A stretch of DNA of 64,000 nucleotides from DATFFO01 sp963772815 (lineage in GTDB: Bacteria > Actinomycetota > Acidimicrobiia > Spongiisociales > ZC4RG35), in the NCBI GenBank assembly GCA_963772815.1, contig CAVYYV010000003.1:186001-250000 (forward strand), in the 5' to 3' direction. Position numbers and translations under genes: made by a program. Below are positions 25,872 through 33,896 of the stretch, piece after piece. The first letter of the stretch is position 1. Every line of letters starts with the position of its first letter. The notes beneath the pieces are model-generated. The model saw only the letters and a list, made by a program, of their open reading frames with translations. It made no database searches and was not told the origin of the DNA.

Positions 25872-27586
25872 GTCACCGACACCTCCACGATCGGGTTGCC
25901 TTCCTTGTCGAGAACATGGGCAGCGCACGCCATGCATGGATCGAAGGAGTGGACGGTGCGCAGGATCTCGAGGGGCTGGGTGGCATCGGCCACCGGCGTG
26001 CCCAGCAGCGCCGACTCATAGGCACCCCGAGCCCCATTGCCATCCCGCGGCCCGGCGTTCCAGGTCGAGGGCACCACGATCTGATAGTGATCGATCGACC
26101 CCTTGGCGATAGTCACCCAATGTGAGAGCGAGCCTCGCGGCGCCTCGTGCATCCCGAATCCCGATGCATTGTCCGGCCAGGTACTCGGCTCCCACATCTC
26201 CCCGTTGTGTATGGAGATGTCGCCGCCCTTGATGTTGGCCGAGAGCTGATCGAGCACTTCGAGGGACCGCTCGGCCAGCACCTGCGATTCGATCGCCCGG
26301 GCGGCCGTCCGGCCCAGGGTCGAGAAAAGGGCATCGGGGCCAACTCCCAAGGCGCTGAGCACCGTGTCGACCAATTCCTTCACCCGCGTATGCCCGGACG
26401 CATAAGCGACCAGCATTCTGGCCAGCGGTCCTACCTCAACCGGCGTGTCGTCATAGCGGGGCGACTTGAGCCAGCTGTACTTTCCATCGGTGTTCAGGAA
26501 ATCGTAGGGAGGCTGGGGGCCTGTGTAGTTGGGATTCGTCTCCCCGTCGAAAGGAGCCAGCGCCGTGGAGTCGCCTCCCGAATACGAGTACCAGGAGTGG
26601 GCCACGTACTCGGTGATCTTGTCCTTGTCCAAAGGCTGCACGGTGGACAGGTCCTTGCCCATCACGAGGCCCCTGGGGAGATAGAGGGTGTCGGGCTCGA
26701 CCGACGGGTTCTGGTTGCCGGTCGGGAAGTCCCCGAACGACATGTAGTTGCCCAACCCGCCTCCGATTCCGGCCCATTCCGTGTAGAACGGCGCCACCGC
26801 CAGGACGTCTGGTATGTAGGCCTGGGAGACGAACCGGAGCCCGCTCTCGAGCAACTTGCGCAACTCGATCAGAGTGGTGGCGTTGATGGCGTTCTGGCTG
26901 GTGGGGTCGATGGGCACGGCCATGCCCCCAACCAGGTAGGTCTGGAGATGCGGGTTCTTGCCGCCCAGGATGGCGTGGATCTTTATGTAATCCCGCTGGA
27001 AGTCGAGGGCGTCCAGATAGTGGCTGACCGCCATCAGGTTCGCCTCGGGCGGGAGCTTGTAGGCGGGATGCCCCCAATAGCCCTGGGCGAAGGGGCCCAG
27101 CCGGCCTCCCGCCACGAAATCCGACAACCGCTTCTGGACGGCTGCGAAGTAGCTCTCACCAGACCGCGGGTAATCGGAGATGGAAGCCGCCAGGGATGCC
27201 GTGGCGGCGGGATCGGCGTCCAGGGCCGAGACCACGTCCACCCAGTCCAGGGCATGAAGGTGATAGAAGTGCACCACGTGGTCCTGGACGAACTGGCTCA
27301 GCGCGATGAGGTTCCGGATCAGCTGTGCATTGAGCGGAGGCACGGTTCCCAAGGCGTTCTCCACTGCCCGGACTGAGGCCAGGGCGTGCACCGTCGTGCA
27401 CACCCCGCATATGCGCTGGGCGAAGTACCAGGCGTCGCGGGGGTCGCGACCTTTGAGAATGGTTTCGATGCCCCGCCACATGGTGGATGAAGACCAGGCG
27501 TCGGTGATCGAGCCCCCGTCGACCTCTGCCTCCACCCGGAGGTGTCCTTCGATGCGTGTGATGGGATCGACGGCGATGCGAGTCAT
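25868..27586 (-). CDS. hupL: Group-1 [NiFe] hydrogenase large subunit
   Basis: 572 residues. Nickel-ligand motifs RICGVCTTVHALASVRAVENALG near the N-terminus and FDPCMACAAHVLDKEGNP at the C-terminus, plus RIEGHLRVEAEVDGG, typical of membrane-bound respiratory uptake enzymes. The tail after the last His is cut during maturation. The ATG overlaps the hupS stop by four bases. It forms the H2-oxidising core with HupS and cytochrome b. Confidence 0.93.
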   Translation of the reverse strand: MTRIAVDPITRIEGHLRVEAEVDGGSITDAWSSSTMWRGIETILKGRDPRDAWYFAQRICGVCTTVHALASVRAVENALGTVPPLNAQLIRNLIALSQFVQDHVVHFYHLHALDWVDVVSALDADPAATASLAASISDYPRSGESYFAAVQKRLSDFVAGGRLGPFAQGYWGHPAYKLPPEANLMAVSHYLDALDFQRDYIKIHAILGGKNPHLQTYLVGGMAVPIDPTSQNAINATTLIELRKLLESGLRFVSQAYIPDVLAVAPFYTEWAGIGGGLGNYMSFGDFPTGNQNPSVEPDTLYLPRGLVMGKDLSTVQPLDKDKITEYVAHSWYSYSGGDSTALAPFDGETNPNYTGPQPPYDFLNTDGKYSWLKSPRYDDTPVEVGPLARMLVAYASGHTRVKELVDTVLSALGVGPDALFSTLGRTAARAIESQVLAERSLEVLDQLSANIKGGDISIHNGEMWEPSTWPDNASGFGMHEAPRGSLSHWVTIAKGSIDHYQIVVPSTWNAGPRDGNGARGAYESALLGTPVADATQPLEILRTVHSFDPCMACAAHVLDKEGNPIVEVSVT

Positions 27587-28710
27587 GACCCGCCCCCTTC
27601 CTGACCCTCGTCTTCGGCTTCGTTGTCTTCACCACGATCACGTGTCACGCCGTGCTGGATCACCTTGGCGACCCCGTGGGCGCCAAAGCCGACCGCGGTA
27701 GCCGCCACGACCCCCAGACCGATCCGATCGGCGTTGGTGGTAACACCGAATCCCGGGGGTTTGGGAAGCCTTTCGTAGAAGGGGGACATGGCATCCCAGA
27801 AGTCGGCCTCGGAGCAGCCCACGCAACCGTGCCCGGAGCCGATCGGCCAGCTGGTTCCCTCGTTCCACTGAATCGAAGGGCAGTTGTGGAAGGTGCTCGG
27901 TCCTTTGCAACCGAGCTTGTAGAGGCACCACCCTTTGCGGTGGCCCTCGTCACCCCACTCGAGAGCGAATTGACCGGCATCGAAATGGGCCCGGCGCTCG
28001 CAGTTGTCGTGGATGCGCTGACCGTAGGCGAAGAGCGGCCGGCCCTGCTCGTCGCTGGCGGGGAGCGCACCGAACGTTAGGTAGTGAGCAATGACCCCCA
28101 CCAGGTTGTCGACGTTCATGGGGCAACCGGGCATGTTGATGATCGGCACGTTGTTGATGACATCGGGCACGCCACGGGCGCCGGTGGGGTTGGGTGAGGC
28201 AGCCGGGATCCCGCCGAAGCTGGCGCATGTGCCCACATTGATGATGGCGGCGGCGCCCGCCGCCGCCTCCTCCAGCAGCTGGAGCGCGGTCTTGCCTGCG
28301 ATCGTGCAATACACGCCCCCGTCGGCAGTAGGCACCGACCCTTCCACCACCACGATATGTCCTCCGGCCTTCAGGGCGGCCTCTTTGGCGGCTTCGGCTT
28401 GAGCCCCCGCGGCAGCCATGATCGTCTCGTGGTAATCGACCGAGAGGATGTCGAGAACGAGGTCCGCCACCCCGGGATCATGAGCGCGGAGGAAGGACTC
28501 CGTATTGCCCGCGCAATCCTGAAACTCCAGCCAGATAACGGACGGCTTGTCGGCGGACTGCAGCGCCTCGGCCACCCGCTCGGAGAAGACGGCGGGAAGG
28601 GCGAGCGTCGCGGTCACGCTGGCACAGAAGGCCAGGAATGACCGCCGGGTGACACCGCTCGAAGCAAGCTCCTCACCGAGAGACTTGACCTCGGTAAGCA
28701 CGTCGGGCAT
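27583..28710 (-). CDS. hupS: Group-1 [NiFe] hydrogenase small subunit, Tat-exported
   Basis: 375 residues. A twin-arginine signal (GVTRRSFLAFCASVTATLALPAVF) shows export of the HupSL pair. The proximal-cluster motif reads DCAGNTES, so the second Cys of the usual CxxC is Asn; later ligands are present (VGTCASFGG, PGCPMN). Medial and distal cluster ligands lie in HDNCERRAHFDAG, GWCLYKLGCKGPSTFHNCP and GSGHGCVGCSE. A C-terminal hydrophobic helix (IGLGVVAATAVGFGAHGVAKV) anchors it. AGAAGGGAA precedes the ATG. Confidence 0.92.
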   Translation of the reverse strand: MPDVLTEVKSLGEELASSGVTRRSFLAFCASVTATLALPAVFSERVAEALQSADKPSVIWLEFQDCAGNTESFLRAHDPGVADLVLDILSVDYHETIMAAAGAQAEAAKEAALKAGGHIVVVEGSVPTADGGVYCTIAGKTALQLLEEAAAGAAAIINVGTCASFGGIPAASPNPTGARGVPDVINNVPIINMPGCPMNVDNLVGVIAHYLTFGALPASDEQGRPLFAYGQRIHDNCERRAHFDAGQFALEWGDEGHRKGWCLYKLGCKGPSTFHNCPSIQWNEGTSWPIGSGHGCVGCSEADFWDAMSPFYERLPKPPGFGVTTNADRIGLGVVAATAVGFGAHGVAKVIQHGVTRDRGEDNEAEDEGQEGGGS

Positions 28711-28786
28711 GGCATTTCCCTTCTCTTCTGCGCAACCACCCGAGGGGGTCTTGGGCCGACCGTAGGAGCAGAGATCAGGTACATAT

Positions 28787-28803
28787 AGGGCACAAGGTCC
28801 CTG
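28787..28803. promoter_or_regulatory. DosR-like palindrome between hupS and the HybE-like gene
   Basis: AGGGCACAAGGTCCCTG (minus strand CAGGGACCTTGTGCCCT) matches the DosR/DevR consensus GGGAC-N4-GTCCC in both half-sites with small changes. It lies about 80 bases before the hupS start, in the divergent promoter space, where it could serve both directions. Confidence 0.42.
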
Positions 28804-28838
28804 TGTTGGACACTGTCTTGGCTCATAAGGTCCTGAGA

Positions 28839-29363
28839 GTGAGCGCCATCGACGATTTGGTCACCAGGGTCCACTCCTACTTCGAGCGGTTAAACCAGGA
28901 GGTGTTCGCGGGCGATCCCGCTGCCAACCCGAATCTCACCGTTGAGGTGCTGAGCTCGACGGTCGTTCACGACACGCCTGCGTTGGTGCTGGTGACTCCC
29001 TGGACTCTCGTCGGCCTGGCATTCCCTCCAGATGGCAGGATGCCGTCGACATTGCGCCTCGGCGCCAATCACTACACGGTCATGGCCAACGAGGTGGCCG
29101 AGATCGGGCCCTACTTCTCAATCCTGCTCGTACCCGACGTGTCCGGCTACTCGACTCAGAGCGAGGTAGTCGACATAGCCCGACCTCTCGCCGACCAGCT
29201 GAACACAGCGCTGGAGAAGTTTCGCGTCGAGTCGACGCAGGTGGAGGACGAGGACCGGCGAGCTCTCTTCAGGGCGGTGAGAGGGACATCGGCGCCGGGC
29301 CCGAGGTTGGAATCACCGTTCGGGAGCCCCGATGGGCCCGCAGCCTCCATCCAGGGAACGTGA
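28839..29363 (+). CDS. HybE-family [NiFe]-hydrogenase assembly chaperone (probable)
   Basis: 174 residues. NPNLTVEVLSSTVVHDTPALVLVTPWTLVGLAFPP and the following DVSGYSTQSEVVDIARPL resemble the HybE/HupJ family, whose hallmark is (V/I)TPW. These proteins shield the exported small subunit until its clusters are in place. I prefer the GTG at 28839 (AAGG upstream); a GTG at 28803 would add 12 residues but overlaps the palindrome. Divergent from hupS, which supports the role. Confidence 0.66.
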   Translation: MSAIDDLVTRVHSYFERLNQEVFAGDPAANPNLTVEVLSSTVVHDTPALVLVTPWTLVGLAFPPDGRMPSTLRLGANHYTVMANEVAEIGPYFSILLVPDVSGYSTQSEVVDIARPLADQLNTALEKFRVESTQVEDEDRRALFRAVRGTSAPGPRLESPFGSPDGPAASIQGT

Positions 29364-29799
29364 TCGACGCGGTCCGTCCTGGGCGGTCCTATTCCTGACA
29401 GCCCTGTTGGTCTGGGTTGCCGGCTGCGGAGGCTCCGCCGGATCCACACCCAACCCGAGTGACGAGGTCGCCGCCGGTCGCATCTTGTTCGCCTCGGATT
29501 GCGCCCGATGCCACGGGGCCGCCGGCGACGGCGACATCGGCCCACGCCTCAATGGAGGGGCCGTATTGCGAACATTCCCCTCGTGTGAGGATCAGATTCT
29601 GTGGGTGAGTCTCGGCTCGACGGGATGGAGGCGGGAAAGAGGGCCCACCTACGGCGCGACCGCCAATCCCGTGCGTGGAGGGATGCCTGGGTTCGGCTCG
29701 CGACTTAGCTCCGATCAGATCCGTCAGGTGGTGACCTTTACTCGGGTCGAGTTAGGCGGGGGGAACCCGGCCCGGGTCGGTTCGGACTGCAACAACTGA
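29332..29799 (+). CDS. Lipoprotein-type monoheme cytochrome c
   Basis: 155 residues. A hydrophobic leader ends in a lipobox (VWVAGCGGS), so it is probably anchored outside the membrane. Heme site CARCHGAAGDGDIG, distal Met in GGMPGFGSRLSSDQI; the fold is that of cytochrome cL/CBB3-like domains. Overlaps the HybE-like gene by 32 bases. It could accept electrons from the hydrogenase or feed an oxidase. Confidence 0.85.
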   Translation: MGPQPPSRERDRRGPSWAVLFLTALLVWVAGCGGSAGSTPNPSDEVAAGRILFASDCARCHGAAGDGDIGPRLNGGAVLRTFPSCEDQILWVSLGSTGWRRERGPTYGATANPVRGGMPGFGSRLSSDQIRQVVTFTRVELGGGNPARVGSDCNN

Positions 29800-29861
29800 C
29801 CCCGATGCCGGATGGCCGTGTTGGCGGGTGGCCGTGATGGCGGGTGGCGTATGAGCGGCAC

Positions 29862-29898
29862 AGGACCTTCGGCCCTGCCCGAGTGACTTTCAGCCCTG
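29862..29898 (+). promoter_or_regulatory. Two tandem DosR-like boxes
   Basis: AGGACCTTCGGCCCTG (29862-29877) and GTGACTTTCAGCCCTG (29883-29898) agree at 12 of 16 positions and lie 21 bases apart, two helical turns. Both are close to the mycobacterial DosR box variant GGGACCTTCGGCCC. They are 46-82 bases before the next start codon, a normal place for an activator. Confidence 0.5.
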
Positions 29899-29943
29899 TC
29901 TTTCGCCCCACCGTCCGCGCACGCTGGCTGAAAGGAGGTCGAA

Positions 29944-30342
29944 ATGACTGCAGATAATGAGAGCTACATACTCTTCGATCTGCCTGAGGGTCAGGCGCCC
30001 AAGGACCGCAAGTACCTCGAGGTGCTTGGTCATCCGGTGATGGTGTGCAACGGCCCCGAGCACGGAAGTCTGTGCCCGATCCTCTCAGGAGAGCACTGCG
30101 AATTGGCCGAGAACGCCGGTGGGATCGTTTTCGAGCTGGATCTGGACCGACCCCAACACCGGGCCATCCTGGCCAAGTACAAGGAGGCGCTCAGACCCGA
30201 CCTGCCCATTCGCGTGGTGGTCAAGCCGGGCCAACCCGAGGAGTACCCGGACTTGGTCCACGGGCTCAAGGTCTGGACCCATGTCCCCGTGGCCGGTGAC
30301 CTGGACGCCATCGCCGCCGAGGTAGAAGCAGCCGACATGTGA
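29944..30342 (+). CDS. Conserved hypothetical protein with Cys-rich centre
   Basis: 132 residues, no membrane segment. Three cysteines with a histidine between (VCNGPEHGSLCPILSGEHCEL) could bind a metal or cluster. The C-terminal half looks like an alpha/beta domain (HRAILAKYKEALRPDLPIRVVVKPGQPEEYPDLV). AGGAGG lies seven bases before the ATG. The tandem DosR-like boxes and a strong terminator make this a single-gene, possibly hypoxia-induced unit. I do not recognise the family. Confidence 0.75.
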   Translation: MTADNESYILFDLPEGQAPKDRKYLEVLGHPVMVCNGPEHGSLCPILSGEHCELAENAGGIVFELDLDRPQHRAILAKYKEALRPDLPIRVVVKPGQPEEYPDLVHGLKVWTHVPVAGDLDAIAAEVEAADM

Positions 30343-30396
30343 TCAGACGACTCCGGTCGAGACCGACCTCCTGACGGGAGTCCACGATCCCATCGG

Positions 30397-30431
30397 AAGG
30401 GGCGGGCCTTTTCGAAGGCCCGCCCCTTCTT
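30397..30431 (+). terminator. Strong intrinsic terminator
   Basis: Perfect 14-base stem AAGGGGCGGGCCTT / AAGGCCCGCCCCTT around a TTCG tetraloop, followed by CTTCTT. It sits 54 bases after the stop at 30342 and 22 bases before the end of the converging cupredoxin remnant, so it may serve both strands. Confidence 0.85.
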
Positions 30432-30452
30432 CGTCGATCCTCGTCGCGACTC

Positions 30453-30771
30453 TCAGCTCTCCACGATCACCTTGGCCCGCATCCACGGATGGGGCATGCA
30501 GTAGTACTCGAACTCACCGGCTTGGTCGAAGGTGTAGCTCCATGTGTCGCCCTCGGAGAGGAAGCCCGAGTCGAAGGAGCCGTCCAGGGCCGTGACAGTG
30601 TGGATCATGTTGGGGTCGCTGTTTGTCCAGCTGACCGCGGTTCCACCTTGACCCGCAGCACGTCGATCGAATAGTCGGCGGGCGACTCGGCATCGGCGGG
30701 CGACTCGGCATCGGCGGGCGACTCGGCATCGGCGAACTCATCCGCCTCATGGATAGCGGCGGTGGGCCATA
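30453..30771 (-). pseudogene. Cupredoxin (plastocyanin-like) gene, truncated and frameshifted
   Basis: The C-terminal frame reads TAVSWTNSDPNMIHTVTALDG...FEYYCMPHPWMRAKVIVES, with the His, Cys, His, Met type-1 copper ligands in place. Near 30640 the frame is off by one; adding one G restores YSIDVLRVKVGTAVSWTN. Upstream is an acidic ADAESP linker coded by three 18-base repeats, then a stop with no start codon or signal peptide. The 5' end is lost at the border with the CHAD gene. A copper protein in the electron-transfer region would have made sense next to the cytochrome c. Confidence 0.68.
30684..30737. repeat. Three tandem 18-base repeats
   Basis: Unit GACTCGGCATCGGCGGGC at 30684, 30702 and 30720 (last copy differs at its end). 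On the minus strand they code the acidic linker ADAESP of the broken cupredoxin. Confidence 0.85.
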
Positions 30772-30779
30772 GTTAGAAC

Positions 30780-31693
30780 ATGCCCTATCGACTCTTGGAG
30801 GACGAGGGACTGGCGGCCGGGGTGCGGCGGATCGCCGACGAGCAGCTTTCACGCGCCATCGATGCCCTCAGAGACATGTCCGACCGGGAGAGGCAGGTCC
30901 ACGATGCCCGGAAGCGGTGCAACAAGCTGCGCGGCCTGGTCCGCCTCATCCGACCCGAGATCGGTAAGGAGTATCGAATATCGAATCGGACATTCCGCGA
31001 CGCGGCCCGCCTTCTGGCCCCATACCGGGACGCCCATGCGCGCCTGGCTTGCTTCGACGACCTGGTGATGACCCACGGCCGGCTCCTGCCCGACCGCACA
31101 ACCAGGACGGTTCGGGAGAGACTGGCCGAGGAGGCAGAGATCGCCTCGCTTCGCCTGCGCGTCGACACCGAAGCGGTTGAACGATCCATCGGCATGCTGG
31201 TAGGGGACAGGGAGCTGATCGAACGTTGGCGAGTCTCCGACAGCTTCTCAGATATCGACGGCGGTCTGAAGAAGACCTACCGACGCGCACGCAGGGCACA
31301 CGAAGCGGTGATGGACGGAGCAGGACCAGCCGCGTCCCATGAATGGCGCAAGCGAGTCAAGTACCACTGGTACCACGTTCGCCTGCTGAAAGACATCGCT
31401 CCGGTTCCGCTGGGTGCGAGGGGCAAACGACTGCATGATCTATCCGACGGGCTCGGCGACGGCCACGACCTGGCAGCTCTGGCCGATCACGTCCGAGGCT
31501 GGGACGGGATGCGACGGGCCGACGTCGAGGCAGTGACGGTGATCGCCCTGGTGTCCGTATCGAACTCGAGCGGCGATCCATACGAGTCGGGGCCAGGCTG
31601 TTCGTCGAGAAACCCAACCGGCTCGCAAAGCGGTTCGGGGGATACTGGGATGCCTGGCGCCACTGGGTGGAGAACCTGCCGTTGGCGAGATGA
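30780..31693 (+). pseudogene. CHAD-domain protein, frameshifted near the 3' end
   Basis: Helical protein with the conserved histidines and basic residues of CHAD domains (QVHDARKRCNKLRGLVRLIRPEIG, EWRKRVKYHWYHVRLLKD, LHDLSDGLGDGHDLAAL), which bind polyphosphate. The frame from 30780 loses register near 31560. One base back it continues as ELERRSIRVGARLFVEKPNRL and ends at 31693 with WVENLPLAR, a good C-terminus. A single-base loss is enough to explain this. No CYTH partner domain is seen. Confidence 0.75.
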
Positions 31694-31815
31694 CCGACGT
31701 GTGGGACTCCGTTGACGAGGCCGATTGGAAATGAGCCGGCACCGTTGACTCGAGTCACACTCGATCGCCTGCCTTCGACGCGGCCGGGTGGGCTCAGGGA
31801 CGCGCCTTCAATAGC

Positions 31816-32076
31816 ATGAGAGACATGGTCAGAGTCCGCCGCGCTACCAACGTCGTGCACCATCGAACCGTCGAAGGGACGTCTGTACGTCTGAGATCAC
31901 GGGTATGGAGCCTGACGATCGCGGGTCGGCGGTGGCGCATCGCAATGGGCTACCTGGGACCGACCACTGTTGAGACCGACTCTGCGAGCGCCCGAATCCG
32001 GGACCATCTGGGCATTTTGCGACTGCTATTGGTTGCGATCTGGATCGGGGGCTTGATTAGGAGACTCGGCCAGTGA
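31816..32076 (+). CDS. Small hypothetical protein with C-terminal hydrophobic segment
   Basis: 86 residues, basic N-terminal half (VRLRSRVWSLTIAGRRWRIAMGYLGP) and one hydrophobic stretch (ILRLLLVAIWIGGLI) near the end. A second ATG at 31825 is possible. It lies 19 bases before the GerW-like gene and may be its partner. No family recognised; moderate doubt that it is real. Confidence 0.45.
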   Translation: MRDMVRVRRATNVVHHRTVEGTSVRLRSRVWSLTIAGRRWRIAMGYLGPTTVETDSASARIRDHLGILRLLLVAIWIGGLIRRLGQ

Positions 32077-32095
32077 TCCAAAGGGAGGAACATAG

Positions 32096-32470
32096 ATGAA
32101 CACGGATATCGGAGACATGGGAACTCGCGTAGGCGAGATGCTGGGTGCCCTGATCGGCCCTGCCACGCCCTCGCCCGTATTCTCGGAGCCACAGAAGGTG
32201 GGAGAGGATCTGGTTTTCACCGCTTCCGCCTTTGAGCGAGGGGGAGGATTCGGCTTCGGCGGAGGCGAGAGAGCCGGTCCCGACGGGGGCGGAAGCGATG
32301 GTGGCCGGGGGGGCGGGGGCGGCGGAGGAGCACAGGGAAGGCCAGTGGCCGTGATTCGGGTCGGGCCGAGCGGCATCGAAGTTCGCCCAGTCATGGATCT
32401 CACCAAGATCGGCATCACCATCCTCGGCACACTCGTGAGCCTGGTCGCCGCCCTGCGCTCCAGGAAGTGA
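32096..32470 (+). CDS. GerW/YtfJ-family protein
   Basis: 124 residues. The pattern VFSEPQKVGEDLVFTASAFERGGGFGFGGGE, then a long glycine run and VAVIRVGPSGIEVRPVMDLTKIG, fits the GerW (YtfJ) family first named from Bacillus spore germination. Here it ends in a hydrophobic segment (TKIGITILGTLVSLVAALRSRK). GGGAGG precedes the ATG. The family is common in non-sporing actinobacteria, so a spore role should not be assumed. Confidence 0.75.
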   Translation: MNTDIGDMGTRVGEMLGALIGPATPSPVFSEPQKVGEDLVFTASAFERGGGFGFGGGERAGPDGGGSDGGRGGGGGGGAQGRPVAVIRVGPSGIEVRPVMDLTKIGITILGTLVSLVAALRSRK

Positions 32471-32561
32471 CCCCGGCCCGAGAGCCGGACACAGGTCGCG
32501 ACATCCCACCCGGACCTTGACTGCGTGACGCACGCGCCGATCTCGAGGATCAGTTGAAGGT

Positions 32562-33896
32562 ATGAACAGCCTCCTGTCCGCTGCCGGCCCATGGGCTCCC
32601 GTCGTCGTCTTCGCCCTGGCGGCGGCGGAGAGCGCCGCCTTTGTCGGGCTGGTCATCCCCGGAGAGCTGGCCGTGATCCTGGGAGGGGTGGTGGCCGGAA
32701 CCGGGGCAGTCCCCCTGTGGGTGATGATCTTCGCCGCCGTGCTGGGAGCGGTCATCGGGGATTCGATCGGCTACTACCTCGGCCATCGCATGGGTCCGGC
32801 CCTGTTGAGACAGGAACGGATGAAGAAGGTGAGCCAATACATGGACCGGGCCTCTCGGCTGCTGTCCGAGCGAGGGTGGTGGGCCCTCGTCGTGGCCCGC
32901 TTCGCCTCGGTGCTCCGAGCGGTGGTTCCCTTCGCCGCCGGCATGGGAAGGATGCCCTATAGCCGATTCCTGCTGGGCAACGTGGTCGGTGGAATCGCCT
33001 GGGGCGCCACGTTCACAGTCGCCGGCTACTTGGCAGGTGCCAACTACGCCACGGTGGAGAGCTGGTTTCGTACTGGGGGCCTGGCTGTGGTGGGCCTGGC
33101 CGTGCTGGTGGGCGGCATCGTGTGGCTCACACGCTGGGCACAGCGCAACCGGCCCAAAGTCGATGCTCTCCTGGAGCGCGCAAGAAACACACCGCCGGCC
33201 AGAGCCCTGCGGCGGATCACCGGCCGCACCGGGGTCGCCGGACTGGCCCTGGTCGTCACTGCCGGGGCCATCGTGGCCAGCACCTGGCTGTTCGCAGCCC
33301 TCATACAGGACATCTTGGGCAGTGACGATTTCTTCTTCTTCGACCTGTCGTCGATCAGGTATCTATCCGACAACCCGATCCCACAGCTCGTAACGGGTGC
33401 AAGAGTCGTCAACGCAATTACCGACCCCCGCGTTCTCGCGGTCGGGACGACGCTGGCCGCAATCGTGGCTCTCGTGGTCCATCGGCGCCGTCTGGCGGCG
33501 GCGCTCACCGTCTCCGCAGGGGGACAGTGGCTCATCGTCGAGTTGACCGCTGCCCTGGTCGGGCGGACACCACCGTCGGTGACCTCCCTCGTCGCTCGAG
33601 TCGACTACGGCTTCCCCTCCGAGCACGTCGCTCTGTTCGCGGCTGTGGCACTGGTGGCCGCCTGGCCCTGGAACCACCCCGGTTGGAGCGCAACCGTCCG
33701 ACGCTTCGGACTGGCTCTCATCGCCACGCTCATCACCGGCGCAGCCAGGGTGGTGCTCCTGACCGAATACCCGAGCGATGTCCTGGCCGGCGGAGCCATT
33801 GCCACGGCCTGGGCATTGTTGATCTGCCTGACATTGATGCTCGGATCGACCAAGGTGGCTTCCGTGACCGACGAAGCGGAGAGCGGAGCACCGTGA
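32562..33896 (+). CDS. DedA-PAP2 fusion membrane protein
   Basis: 444 residues, polytopic. Residues 1-200 are a DedA/SNARE-associated domain (ESAAFVGLVIPGELAVILGG, DSIGYYLGHRMG, RFASVLRAVVPFAAGMGRMPYSRF); DedA proteins move undecaprenyl phosphate and other lipids. Residues 230-430 are a PAP2-type phosphatase with the SEH motif (DYGFPSEHVALF) and a final LLTEYPSDVLAGG; the first motif has drifted. It may dephosphorylate and flip a lipid carrier in one polypeptide. Confidence 0.85.
   Translation: MNSLLSAAGPWAPVVVFALAAAESAAFVGLVIPGELAVILGGVVAGTGAVPLWVMIFAAVLGAVIGDSIGYYLGHRMGPALLRQERMKKVSQYMDRASRLLSERGWWALVVARFASVLRAVVPFAAGMGRMPYSRFLLGNVVGGIAWGATFTVAGYLAGANYATVESWFRTGGLAVVGLAVLVGGIVWLTRWAQRNRPKVDALLERARNTPPARALRRITGRTGVAGLALVVTAGAIVASTWLFAALIQDILGSDDFFFFDLSSIRYLSDNPIPQLVTGARVVNAITDPRVLAVGTTLAAIVALVVHRRRLAAALTVSAGGQWLIVELTAALVGRTPPSVTSLVARVDYGFPSEHVALFAAVALVAAWPWNHPGWSATVRRFGLALIATLITGAARVVLLTEYPSDVLAGGAIATAWALLICLTLMLGSTKVASVTDEAESGAP

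Noticed and set aside
30684..30737. CRISPR-like array
   Set aside because: Three contiguous 18-base units without spacers; they encode a peptide linker. No cas genes or other arrays seen in the window.
32096..32470. Evidence of sporulation from GerW
   Set aside because: The family is widespread in non-sporing actinobacteria and no other spore gene is in the window.
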